A DNA stretch of 64,000 nucleotides from Ephydatia muelleri (Eukaryota; Porifera; Demospongiae; Spongillida; Spongillidae). The notes below the pieces were generated by a model. It was given only the letters and a program-made list of their open reading frames with translations, was not told where the DNA came from and did not search any database. The stretch spans positions 544,054 to 608,053 of the forward strand of contig JABACO010000020.1 in assembly GCA_013339895.1 (NCBI GenBank). The letters run 5' to 3'. Positions 41,310 through 54,600 of the stretch are shown in pieces. Position 1 is the stretch's first letter, and each line of letters opens with the position of its first letter. Made by a program: the position numbers and the translations under genes.

Positions 41310-42263
41310 TGTTGATACTTCGAAACAAGAATGAATGAAATATTGAATGGTTTAATAATCACTAGTCACACCAACACCTACACAGGCACAAAATATGAGA
41401 ATGGGGAGGAGTATGCAAAGATGAATGGCAGCTGGGTGCGGCCACGTGTGGTTGGAGGTGAGTATGAAGGAGGGTAAGTGCTTGGATTCAAGTGGGATGT
41501 ATATGGTGTCAAGTATTTGGTGTCGTATGGAGGTATATGGTGTCACATGGAGTGCATGGTGTCAAGTGGAGGTATATGGTGTCACATGGAGTGCATGGTG
41601 TCATGTGGAGGTATATGGTGTCACATGGAGTGCATGGTGCCAAGTGGAGGTATATGGTGTCACATGGAGTGCATGGTGCCAAGTGGAGGTATATGGTGTC
41701 ACATGGAGTGCAGGTGCCAAGTGGTGTCACATGGAGTGCATGGTGCCAAGTGGAGGTATATGGTGTCACATGGAGTGCAGGTGCCAAGTGGTGTCACATG
41801 GAGTGCATGGTGCCAAGTGGAGGTATATGGTGTCACATGGAGTGCAGGTGCCAAGTGGAGGTATATGGTGTCACATGGAGTGCAGGTGCCAAGTGGATGT
41901 ATATGGTGTCACATGGAGTGCATGGTGCCAAGTGGAGGTATATGGTGTCACATGGAGTGCATGGTGTCAAGTGGAGGTATATGGTGTCATATGGAGTGCA
42001 TGGTGTCATGTGGAGGTATATGGTGTCACATGGAGTGCATGGTGTTATATGGTGTCATATGGAGTGCATGGTGCCAAGTGGAGGTATATGGTGTCATATG
42101 GAGTGCAGGTGCTGTAACGGAAGTACAAAGTGCAGGTGTCACGTGCACGAACGATATACACATATTGGTGCATTGAATGTTTTGTGTCAGTCAGTCTGTT
42201 TTTGTAATTGCATGTCTGTCTGTCTACGTGTGAGTTCATACTTGTGCTCATACTGGTGTTACA
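41310..42263 (+). mobile_element. Putative 5' LTR of the Ty3/gypsy element
   Basis: Bounded by TGTTGATACTTC at 41,310 and GGTGTTACA ending at 42,263 (TGT...ACA termini). It is followed at 42,264 by TTGGTGGCAGCGGTG, a plausible primer-binding site, and then the gag start at 42,285. It includes the 39-bp minisatellite at 41,500-42,110. The 3' LTR would lie in or beyond the N gap, so the left edge is unproven. Confidence 0.5.
41500..42110. repeat. 39-bp minisatellite inside the putative LTR
   Basis: About 15-16 units of GGTATATGGTGTCACATGGA plus GTGCATGGTGCCAAGTGGA, several with deletions. Periodic open frames here are by-products of a unit length divisible by three. Confidence 0.9.
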
Positions 42264-42284
42264 TTGGTGGCAGCGGTGACTATA

Positions 42285-45200
42285 ATGGCAACGCCGGGTC
42301 TTCCACTTCCCGAAATTGGTGAGAATGGCGAGGAAGAGTTTGAACGCTCGTGGACAAAGTTCAAGTTAGTAGCGGCGGCGAACAAGTGGGACGACGCAAA
42401 GGCCCTGCTAATGTTACCTGCGCTCCTCCGAGGCAAATTGGTAGAGATATACGTATCGCTACGAGACGAGGAAAAGGCTGACCTGGATACGCTCAAAAGG
42501 GCACTCAAGGAGAGCGCTGGTCTTACCCGAGACCAGCTGTCCTTATCTAAAGCTTTCTCCGAACGGAAACAAGGGATGCAGGAAAAAGTCACAGATTTCG
42601 AAAGGGGGTTAAAGAAACTATTTCAAGAAGCCTACCCCAACGAGAAAACAACCTCCTCCACTGTACTGTTGCAACATTTTCTGACGGGTCTGCGGCCAGA
42701 AATCACCAAGCAAATTCTGTTGCAAGGTGCACCAAAGGATATAGCGGATGCTGTCAAAGCAGCAATCTCTGTCGAACGCGCTTTGACCTTTGCAAATGGC
42801 CTGGCTGTTTATGAGCAATCTCCAGCTCCAGTGCACGCAGTCGAGGTGGTGAAAGCGCAAGATGACCACGGAGTGCAGAAATTGATGGAGCAGGTTCTTC
42901 ATCGCTTAGAGGCTTTAGAGTCTCGGTTTACCAGACAGGAGGAACCTCAGCCTCAGCTAACCGCCCAGGATAGACGACCTTATCGTAGGTGCTACAAGTG
43001 TGGCAAGGAAGGTCATATACGACGGAACTGCCCAACAAACAGGCACTCAGAACGTGACACTGGCGGTCCACCTTATGCTGAACACCTACCAGATAAATTG
43101 TACAAGGTTTGTGGTGTAAACTATGCTACGCTACAAGTGCATGGAATGTTGGGTAATGACCTTATTGATTTTTTGGTTGACTCGGGTGCAGCTGTGTCTG
43201 TTGTCACTAATGATATTCTACCCACTAGCGTCCGTACACGAATTATTAGAGAGGCACCACATACAGTGGGTGCAAATGGCAGTGCTTTGGATGTTCTGGG
43301 TCGTTTGGAGATTCCAATCACACTTGGACAATTCTGCGCATCACATGAATTTGTAGTAGTGCGACATCTTACTGTCCAATGTCTATTGGGTATGGATTTT
43401 TTGAATCGGTATGGGGCTGTAATTGACTGTGTTAAAAATACACTATCATTGTCACCAGTATTGAACCCTCTGCCTCTTGAATCCAAACGTAATGTACCAA
43501 CTATTGTGTCGAATGTCACAATTTCTGAAACTGTGGAGATTCCTGCTAGATCTAAAATGCTCATTGGGGGAACCTTGGCATACCCTAGCATGTTGGTTGG
43601 CCAGGAGGGTTTATTGGAGCCTACCTACAAAGGTCAGGGTAAACTACTGGTTGCACGGAGCCTGAATACTGTGAGCCATAACAACCAACTGATGGTGGAG
43701 GTAGTTAATATTGGTCAAGCTCCCATAACACTGTATTCTGGAACCACAATAGCTAATTTCAGTCCAAACATAGCTGTCCATCCCATCAGCAAGAAAGATG
43801 AGGATATAGTGGGTGCTACTATGCCCAACATAGATCTCAATAGTTCAGAGCTCAACAATTCCCAAAGACGAGAGTTGGAGGCTTTGATTTCAGAGTTTCG
43901 AGATATATTTGTGTCACCTGGGCAATCCTTGGGCCGGACATCTGCTATCAAGCATTCCATCAGAGTGGAAGGCCCTCCCGTTCGGCAACCATTAAGACGC
44001 ATTCCTTATGCCCTTCAAGATACTGTGCGAACAGAAGTCCAGAAAATGCTGAAAGAAGGAATTATTAGAGAGAGTTCTAGTCCATGGTCCTCTCCAGTAT
44101 TAATGGTGAAGAAGAAAGATGGCACATGGAGATTCTGTGTCGACTACAGGAAGCTCAATGCCATTACCCACAAGGATGCTTACCCGTTACCAAGGATCGA
44201 CGAGACCCTGGAATCACTCTCTGGATCTCAGTTTTTCACCACGTTGGATCTAGCATCAGGATATTGGCAGGTCGAGGTAGAAGAAGGAGACAAGGAAAAG
44301 ACTGCCTTTTCTACACGAGATGGTCACTATGAATTTAATGTCATGCCTTTTGGCTTAACCAATGCACCAGCCACCTTTGAGAGGCTCATGGAGTGTGTCC
44401 TGGCAGGTCTTACTTACAAACAGTGCTTAGTTTACCTGGACGACATTGTGATATTTAGCATGACATTCCCTCAACATCTTGAACGATTAGCAACTGTTTT
44501 CCAGCATCTACGTAAGGCCGGTCTTACACTTAAACCTGAAAAGTGTCACTTTGCACAGAAGGAGATTCATTATCTGGGCCACATTGTATCCTGTAAGGGA
44601 GTCCAAGCTGACCCAGAAAAGATAAAGGCCATAACATCATATCCTGTTCCATCTGATATCAAGGAGCTTAGGCAGTTTCTTGGATTGAGTAACTATTACC
44701 GTAGATTCATTGAACACTACTCAGATATTACGGAACCCCTACACAAGCTTACGCGGAAGTCTGGATCTAGTTATCAATGGACAGAACAATGTGACAGTGC
44801 ATTCAGGGTTTTGAAACAAAGACTGACAACTCCACCAATCTTGGCGTATCCAAATTTCTCTCATCCATTTGTACTGGCAACTGATGCTTCAGGGATTGCT
44901 TTAGGAGGAATCCTAAGCCAGACAACTGATGGTAAAGAGCAAGTGATAGCATACTGGAGCCGGCAAATGAACAAAGCGAAGAGAAGGATTGGCAGTGGTA
45001 GCAGCAGTTAAGGAATTCTATCCCTACCTTTATGGCCGGCCATTCACATTGCTCACTGATCACAACCCACTGACATCACTGCAAGGGCTCAAAGATACAG
45101 GAGGACGATTGACTCGGTGGCTTCTCTACCTTCAGCAATTTGACATAAAGGTGTTGTACAGACCAGGGAGGTGCAATGGGAATGCAGATACAATGTCACG

Positions 45201-45890
45201 GAGACCGGATGACAGTGCTGACCAGGTTGCGGTAGTTAATGAAATAACCTGTCTCAGCGACACAGAAATGCTGCGGCAAGAACAAGCGAAGGATGCGTAC
45301 ATTGCAGAAATTATGCAGAAGCTTCAGACAGATGGGAGTGACCATAAACATGGAGAATACCAGCTGAAGAAAGGACTTCTAATGAGACAACGGGGAGGTA
45401 GTGATGATTCACATGCACAGCTAGTGGTTCCTGCTGCCCTGAGACAAATGGTTCTGGAAGAACTCCACAATAAATCAGGACATCTTGGAACTCATAAGAC
45501 CTTGGAGAAGGTTAAAGAACGCTTCTACTGGCAAGGATATGAACAAGATGTTCGAAATATGGTCCAACAATGTGAGCGGTGTCAAAAACGAACTAACCCT
45601 GTTCCAACTCAGCATGCTCCCATTGGCACTATCGAGAGCAACCATCCATTTCAGAAGCTCTCATGGGACATCATGGGCCCATTGCCAGCTGCAGCAAGTG
45701 GATGCAGGTATATCCTGGTAGTGACAGACCTGTTCAGCAAGTGGGTTGAGGCATTTCCATTGAAGTCCACAGATAGTCTCACACTAGCGAGGGTACTGGT
45801 CGATGAAATTGTTTGTTGCTATGGTGTGCCACATTATCTGCATAGTGATCAAGGTGCTAACTTTGTGAGTACAGTCATACAGTCCCTCTG
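42285..45890 (+). mobile_element. Ty3/gypsy-like LTR retrotransposon gag-pol, frame-broken and cut by gap
   Basis: One long frame starts at ATG 42,285. Gag lies in the first 230 residues or so, followed by a CCHC zinc knuckle (CYKCGKEGHIRRNC). A retropepsin-like protease follows with FLVDSGAAVSVV. Reverse transcriptase: WRFCVDYRKLN, FTTLDLASGYWQ, LVYLDDIVIFS (YLDD box). RNase H starts at FVLATDASG. Near 44,985-44,995 the frame breaks and a few conserved RNase H residues are missing, consistent with a small deletion. Pol continues in another frame (AVVAAVKEFYPYLYGRPF, TDHNPLTSL). Integrase has an HHCC zinc region (about 45,475-45,585), a first catalytic Asp in SWDIMGPLP and a second in LHSDQGANF. 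The N run begins before the Glu. Non-autonomous as it stands. It faces away from GNPTAB. Confidence 0.93.
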
Positions 45891-46890
45891 NNNNNNNNNN
45901 NNNNNNNNNNNNNNNNNNNNNNNNNNNNNNNNNNNNNNNNNNNNNNNNNNNNNNNNNNNNNNNNNNNNNNNNNNNNNNNNNNNNNNNNNNNNNNNNNNNN
46001 NNNNNNNNNNNNNNNNNNNNNNNNNNNNNNNNNNNNNNNNNNNNNNNNNNNNNNNNNNNNNNNNNNNNNNNNNNNNNNNNNNNNNNNNNNNNNNNNNNNN
46101 NNNNNNNNNNNNNNNNNNNNNNNNNNNNNNNNNNNNNNNNNNNNNNNNNNNNNNNNNNNNNNNNNNNNNNNNNNNNNNNNNNNNNNNNNNNNNNNNNNNN
46201 NNNNNNNNNNNNNNNNNNNNNNNNNNNNNNNNNNNNNNNNNNNNNNNNNNNNNNNNNNNNNNNNNNNNNNNNNNNNNNNNNNNNNNNNNNNNNNNNNNNN
46301 NNNNNNNNNNNNNNNNNNNNNNNNNNNNNNNNNNNNNNNNNNNNNNNNNNNNNNNNNNNNNNNNNNNNNNNNNNNNNNNNNNNNNNNNNNNNNNNNNNNN
46401 NNNNNNNNNNNNNNNNNNNNNNNNNNNNNNNNNNNNNNNNNNNNNNNNNNNNNNNNNNNNNNNNNNNNNNNNNNNNNNNNNNNNNNNNNNNNNNNNNNNN
46501 NNNNNNNNNNNNNNNNNNNNNNNNNNNNNNNNNNNNNNNNNNNNNNNNNNNNNNNNNNNNNNNNNNNNNNNNNNNNNNNNNNNNNNNNNNNNNNNNNNNN
46601 NNNNNNNNNNNNNNNNNNNNNNNNNNNNNNNNNNNNNNNNNNNNNNNNNNNNNNNNNNNNNNNNNNNNNNNNNNNNNNNNNNNNNNNNNNNNNNNNNNNN
46701 NNNNNNNNNNNNNNNNNNNNNNNNNNNNNNNNNNNNNNNNNNNNNNNNNNNNNNNNNNNNNNNNNNNNNNNNNNNNNNNNNNNNNNNNNNNNNNNNNNNN
46801 NNNNNNNNNNNNNNNNNNNNNNNNNNNNNNNNNNNNNNNNNNNNNNNNNNNNNNNNNNNNNNNNNNNNNNNNNNNNNNNNNNNNNNNNNN
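45891..46890. other. Assembly gap of exactly 1,000 N
   Basis: A round-number placeholder. The left contig ends inside the retrotransposon integrase; the right contig starts inside a GNPTAB exon on the opposite orientation. Real distance and even adjacency are unknown. Confidence 0.98.
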
Positions 46891-48311
46891 ATTCCAGGAC
46901 TATCCAAGCGGTTCATTTATCTCAACGATGATGTCATGTTCGGACTGGACGTGTACCCAGAAGACTTCTACACTCCTCGGAAGGGACAGAAAGTATGGAA
47001 GAAGTAGGATCTGTGCGTGTGCTGCTTATCAAGCGTTGGTCTGCATGCAGGTGTATCTGTCATGGCCAGTGCCTCACTGCAAGGAAGGGTGCCCTCCAAA
47101 CTGGATAAGAGACAATTACTGTGACCAGGCCTGCAATAACTCTGCTTGTGATTGGGATGGTGGAGATTGTACTAGTAAGTGTTGTGCCACATGGAGTGGG
47201 GGAGATTGTACTAGTAAGTGTTGTGCCACTGAGTGCAAAGTAAAAAAGTTTTGGTGTTGGGGTGTAAGGAAGGACTTTGTAGGACGGAAGTGGTGTCACA
47301 TACTCAACCAGCCAACTTGCTGATGTATCTTGTATAAATTGGTATTATGGCTTGTTATTGTTTAGTATTAATAAAGTTAGTTAATTCGCAAAAAATAAAA
47401 AATAAAAAATAAAAATAAAATTGTCATTGCTGTGTGCTGAAGTAGTTTTGTGATTGTTTGTGTGTTTGTCAGATTGCAACAAAACCAGGATGGACTGGGA
47501 ACTTTCAAAGAGGTGGAGCTCAGTCAGCATCATCAACACGTACGATAAAAGTTTTGTTTCCCTCGAAATATTAATATTGCTTCAAAATCTTTCTATTTCT
47601 ATTTATTTGGAACATCTGGTGCTACACAACAACATCTGCTGCACAACATCTGCTGCACAACATCTGCTGCACAACATCTGCTGCCACAACATCTGCTGCA
47701 CATCATCTGCTGCACATCATCTGCTGCACAACATCTGCTGCACATCATCTGCTGCACAACATCATAACAACATCTACTGCACAACATCTGCTGCACATCA
47801 TCTGCTGCACAACATCTGCTGCACAACATCCTATGCCAACAGTTGATCACTGCAGTGCCGGATGTCTGAACGCATGGCTTGGTGACCGCTACTGTGACCA
47901 GGTAGGTTTGTATGACAAGCTGTTTGCAGTTGTAAGTGTTGTACAGAGGTCAACTTTGAGACATCGTTACCTCACTGCTCAATTATCTGGTATCAGCAAT
48001 GTATTTAAACAGTACCTTACATGGAAAGGGAGGTATATTTCCATATATAAACTAATCCATAAAATAGACATGTGTATGATGCTGTCCACACACATCTCCA
48101 TAAAGTGACACGACGAGTGTGCAGAACACCCTGTACTCTGCATGTACATGTGCGTCTGTGTACATGTGTGTGGTGTTAATATATTTTGTGTGTCTGTGTG
48201 TGTGTGTGTGTGTGTGTAGTGGTGTGTGGTGTGTGTGTGTGTGTGTGTGTCTGTGTGTGTGTAGTCTGTGTGTGTGTGTGTCTGTGTGTGTGTGTGTGTC
48301 TGTGTGTGTGT

Positions 48312-48358
<47 letters not shown>

Positions 48359-51300
48359 TGTGTGTGTCTGTGTGTGTGTGTGTGTGTGGTTTGCAGGCAT
48401 GTCGAGTTCCCCAGTGTGGGTATGATGCTGGTGATTGTGGAGTGGGACCAGTTTAGCGAACTCTTCAGCATCGATGTGAATGCATCAGGTGGAAACTACT
48501 TGATCCCCCCTGGTGAGAAACACACCAGCTGGTACCAGAGCTGTGCATATTATACCTGTTGTTCCAGGTACCCAGGCCATGTTTTTCAACCTCACCAGCT
48601 TGTTCTGGAATGGAACGGTGACCGTTGCTGAATACACCGCCACTAATCTGATACGCACTGCTGTAGTGTCCCAGAAGTTCAAGCTATTGAGTCTGACCTT
48701 CGCACACAATGTCTCCATGGCAACCACCAATATAACTTTGTCAGGCACTGTGTATGATTCTCAAGTCACTGTAAGTTCAGCCCCACCCACTCTAGAGCAT
48801 GTCCAGCCCCACCCACTCTAGAGCATGTCCAGCCCCACCCACTCTAGAGCATGTCCAGCCCCACCCACTCTAGAGCATGTCCAGCCCCACCCACTCTAGA
48901 GCATGTCCAGCCCCACCCACTCTAGAGCATGTCCAGCCCCGCCCACTCTAGAGCATGTCCAGCCCCATCCACTCTAGCATGTCCAGCCCCATCCACTCTA
49001 GAGCATGTCCAGCCCCACCCACTCTAGAGCATGTCCAGCCCCACCCACTCTAGAGCAGTCCAGCCCCATCCACTCTAGCATGTCCAGCCCCATCCACTCT
49101 AGAGCATGTCCAGCCCCACCCACTCTAGAGCATGTCCAGCCCCACCCACTCTAGAGCATGTCCAGCCCCATCCACTCTAGCATGTCCAGCCCCATCCACT
49201 CTAGAGCATGTGCAGCCCCACCCACTCTAGAGCATGTGCCGCCCAACCCACTCTAGAGCATGTGCAGCCCCACCCACTCTAGAGCATGCGCAGCTCCACC
49301 CACTCTAGAGCATGTGCAGCCCCACCCACTCTAGAGCATGCACAGCCCCCACCCACTCTAGAGCATGCGCAGCTCCACCACTCTAGAGCATGTGCAGCCC
49401 CACCCACTCTAGAGCATGCACAGCCCCACCCACTCTAGAGCATGTGCAGCTCTACCCACTCTAGCAGCCCGTGATCATATTCTGTGGCTCTGCGGTGTAC
49501 ACTACTGGTGGTACCAACCAGTGCCCAGCCCACACAATGCCCCCATTCCAGCCCCACCCACATCACACTTGTTGTCTGCAGGTGAACTTCACTGTCACGG
49601 GAGAGACCTCAGGCAGCAAGGCTGAGCAGAGGGACAAGATGGTGTACACTGCTTGGAGTTTCCCAAACTTCACAAATCCTCGCTCGCAAGAGGTATGTGT
49701 TAAAATAGCACACGCTGTATAATAACACTACACTGGGGCTGTGGTCTACACTGGGGCTGTGATCTACACTGGGGCTGTGATCTACACTGGGCTGTGATCT
49801 ACACTGGGGCTGTGATCTACACTGGGGCTGTGGTCTACACTGGGGCTGTGGTCTACACTGGGGCTGTGATCTACACTGGGGCTGTGATCTACACTGGGGC
49901 TGTGGTCTACACTGGGGCTGTGATCTACACTGGGGCTGTGATCTACACTGGGCTGTGGTCCTACACTGGGGCTGTGATCTACACTGGGGCTGTGATCTAC
50001 ACTGGGGCTGTGGTCTACACTGGGGCTGTGATCTACACTGGGGCTGTGATCTACACTGGGGCTGTGATCTACACTGGGACTGTGATCTACACTGGGGCTG
50101 TGATCTACACTGGGGCTGTGGTCTACACTGGGGCTGTGATCTACTCTGGGGCTGTGATCTACACTGGGGCTGTGATCTAGATTAAATTTTAACATCCAAG
50201 AGTCAGTTGACTTACAAGTGCTATCTTACAGTACTATCAATGTATCATACACCATCGGGGGTCTTATACTATCACATGTGCGATTAGGGGGTCTTGCGTT
50301 GTGAGGGGGTCTTGCGTTGTGATGGGGTCTTGCATTGTGAGGGGGTCTTGCATTGTGAGGGGTCTTGCATTGTGAGGGGGTCTTGCATTGTGGGGGGGTC
50401 TTGCATTGTGAGGGGGGTCTTGCATTGTGGGGGGGGTCTTGCATTGTGAGGGGGTCTTGCATTGTGAGGGGGTCTTGCATTGTGAGGGGGTCTTGCATTG
50501 TGGGGGGGTCTTGCATTGTGAGGGGGTCTTGCATTGTGAGGGGGTCTTGCATTGTGGGGGGTCTTGCATTGTGAGGGGGGTCTTGCATTGTGAGGGGGTC
50601 TTGCATTGTGGGGGGGTCTTGCATTGTGGGGGGGTCTTGCATTGTGAGGGGGTCTTGCATTGTGAGGGGGTCTTGCATTGTGGGGGGTCTTGCATTGTGA
50701 GGGGGTCTTGCATTGTGAGGGGGTCTTGCATTGTGGGGGGTCTTGCATTGTGGGGGGGTCTTGTGGATCACACTTGAAGGCATCAAATTGTGTTACAGTT
50801 CTTGAAGATTGTCTCTGCTCGGATCCAGTCTGCTAACAGAAGTGTTAACTATTGGGTCACTGAGAGGTGAGTGTGTGTCCTGAGATATAGCTACACTGAG
50901 AGGTGTGTGTATCCTGAGGTACTGAGAGGTGTGTGTATGTCCTGAGGTATAGCCATACTGAGAGTGTGTGTGTGTGTCCTGAGGTATCCATACTGAGAGG
51001 TGTGTGTGTCCTGAGGTATAGCCACACTGAGAGGTGTGTGTATCCTGAGGTATAGCCACACTGAGAGGTGTGTGTATCCTGAGGTATAGCCACACTGAGT
51101 GTGTGTGTGTCCTGAGGTGTAGCCACATGCGTGACTCCTTGACTAATTATCAGGCCCCCAGTACCCCATGTGCTGGCTCCGCCCACTGCGTACACCAACA
51201 TCACCGTTCTAAACACGTCAGAACTTCCAGTGGAGGTGCTTGCAAGTGTGCAGATGCTGGAGAAGGAGTACCGTGATGGCTATCTCACAGAGAGAGGCTA

Positions 51301-51650
51301 CTTGAAAAGAAAGGCCCAGCTGCTGGAACATTTTCTAAATGGAGCCACCCAGAGTTATCTTCCCGGTGGTACCACGCCCATTCCATACACGGCAGCCTCC
51401 TCCCCTCTCCCACATGGAGAGGTCTTTCAGGCAAGAAGGCTTCAGCAGGTGAGTGAGGAGGAGGTGGAGCTGGTTGACTACATCGCTGAGGCCAAGAGGA
51501 AGGAGCTGAGAAGGGAGGGAGACATGAACAGGTGTGGTGTGGGTGGGTGTGGAAGAGGTGTGGTGACATTGCTCTCTCATTTCATGTGCCAAGAGCTATT
51601 GCACAGTGGGAAGAGAAGCATGGACCATGGGTAATGTGTGTGTGTGGTGC

Positions 51651-51681
<31 letters not shown>

Positions 51682-54600
51682 GTGCATGTGTGTGTGTGTG
51701 TGTTTTTGTGCATGTGTATGTGTGTGTATATGTATTTATGGATGTACGTGTGTATATGTATTTATGGATGTACGTGTGTATATGTATATGTGTTTGCAGA
51801 TAGGATCTCACTTAGAAACTGTCAGATATGTGCCTTTCTCTACACCTCACACACATACACACACACACACATACACACACACATACACACACATACACAC
51901 ACACACATACACACACACATACACACTCACAACACACACACCAGGATCCATTGCTGCGTCCTGGGGACTCCCGGTACCGGTTTCCATGGGAACGATATCA
52001 TGTGTTTCCAGATGCCCTGGAACTGGAAGCATACAACATTAACCCTTACAGCACTGGGCCTCATCGTCATAGGCGACTGATGGAGGCATTTGCAGACTCC
52101 CTGCGGTTTGTGAATCGGCTGTACAACCAGGCATATGGCTACCATGCGAGGAAGGTCCCAGCTCACATGCCTCACATGATCAACATCGAAATCATGAAGG
52201 AGCTGCAGAAAAAGTGGGTGTGGTGGGGTGGGAGGGGTTTTGGAGTAGGGATGAGGTGGGAGGGATTGTGGAGTGGGGATGGGTGGGAGGGTTATGGAGT
52301 GGGGACAGTATAGATGAGGTGGGAGGTTGTGAAGTAGGGATGGATGGGAGGGGTTGTGGAGTGGGAGGGTTGTGGAGTGGGGATGAGGTGGGAGGGGTTG
52401 TGGAGTGGGGATGAGGTGGGAGGGGTTGTGGAGTGGGGATGAGGTGGGAGGGTTGTGGAGTGGGATGGGTGGGAGGTTTGTGGAGTGGGGATGAGGTGGG
52501 AGGGGTTGTGGAGTGGATGTTGCATGTATAATAGGTTTGTACTATTATGATCCATATATCAGTGCCCTCCAATAAGGAAGGTATCTCCTGTCATACTGGG
52601 AGGCCAATATGTGGATTGGTTCCATGTAGAACACACATGGATTGGTTCCATGCAGGGCACATATGGATTGGTCCCATGTATGGCACACATGGATTGGTTC
52701 CATGTAGGGCACACATGGATTGGTTTCATGCAGGGCACACATGGATTGGTCCCATGTATGGCACACATGGATTGGTTCCATGTAGGGCACACATGGATTG
52801 GTTTCATGCAGGGCACACATGGATTGGTCCCATGTAGGGCACACATGGATTGGTTCCATGCAGGGCACACATGGATTGGTTCCATGCAGGGCACACATGG
52901 ATTGGTCCCATGTAGAACACACATGGATTGGTCCCATGTAGAACACACATGGATTGGTTCCATGCAGGGCACACATGGATTGGTTCCATGTAGGGCACAC
53001 ATGGATTGGTCTATACAGGGTTAGCACAGGTACATACATAGGGAGGGCTACAGCCTAGAGCTAGATCGAGTGTCCATGCCCTTCATTGCACAGATATGCT
53101 GAAGAATTTGAACGTACCTCTTCCCACAAGCTGCGAGCATCTGATGACATGCAATTTGGATTCTCATATTTCTACTACATGATTGGAGAACGGCAGGAAC
53201 TGAATATTGCTGAGACCTTCAGAGAGTTTGACACTGACCATTCAGGGTAGGTTTGACCATTGGGGCGTGGTAGGTTTGACACCAACCAATTTTGGGTAGG
53301 ATAAAAGTTGTAATGCAACAGTTGTACACACACTGTCACACTAATTCTCGTACACACACTGTCACACTAATTCCCATACACACACAGTCACACTAATTCC
53401 CATACACACACTGTCACACTAATTCCCATACACACACTGTCACACTAATTCCCATACACACACTGTCACACTAATTCCCATACAGTCACACTAATTCCAT
53501 ACACACACTGTCACACTAATTCCCATACACACACTGTCACACTAATTCCCATACTGTCACACTAATTCCCATAGTCACACTAATTCCATACACAGCACAT
53601 AATGCACACAAACATATGTACCCACAACACACACACACAATACACACACCTGCCCACACAATACACACACATGCCCACACAATACACACACATGCCCACA
53701 CAATACACACACATGCCCACACAATACAAGCACATACCCATACGCACATGCCCATACAATACACGCACATGCCCATGCCCATACAATACACACATATGCC
53801 CACATAACATGCCCACACAATACACACACATACCCACACAATACACACACATGCCCACACAATACACACACATATCCACACAATACACACACATGCCTAC
53901 ACAATACACACACATACCCACACACATGCCCACACAATACACACACACATGCACACATGCCAACATATCATACACACACATGTATGATCTGGGCCCCCAT
54001 GTATGATCTGGGCCCCCATGTATGATCTGGGCCCCCATGTATGATCTGGGGCCATCCCTCAATGTATATCACTGCTTACAGAATACTCTCAGTGAGGGAG
54101 CTACGTACCCTAATGGCGAGGGTCACTGACCTGCCTCTGGATGCTAAGAAGACAGATGCCTTTGAGAGCATTCTAAGAAATTGTCAGGGAACATACAATG
54201 GTTCTGTGCCTACTGTCGATCCTGTTGAATTCGAAACTCACTATGATCCAGACTTGGTAAGCCATGGGTTCAGACTGGACCATGGATCCAGACTTTTTTC
54301 AGCTGTTGGCAAGTAGTTTGAGTGGTTTCCTATATTTATAGTAAATAATAGACTTGTTTTTAGAACTTTAAATGAACTTTAAGTCCTTTAGTTCTTAATC
54401 TCTTACCTGCCATGTAGCCTCTTGTTACTGTGGACTTTGTGGAACATTGTAAACCTCTTCTGGACAAAATCAATAGCACGATCAAAGCAAGGTCCAAGTA
54501 TCCGTACGTTGCTTGGTGGCTCTCAAAGGCGGTCCATCATGTATTGACTTGGACTGTTTTTGCAGGTATGAGGAGACTGGGGAGGAGGATGTGATATTCC

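Noticed and set aside
44989..47007. 672-codon frame that reads from integrase through the gap into an [14 protein letters not shown] segment
   Set aside because: It exists only because N codons are read through. It joins a retrotransposon to a GNPTAB exon across an arbitrary gap, so it is not a fusion protein.
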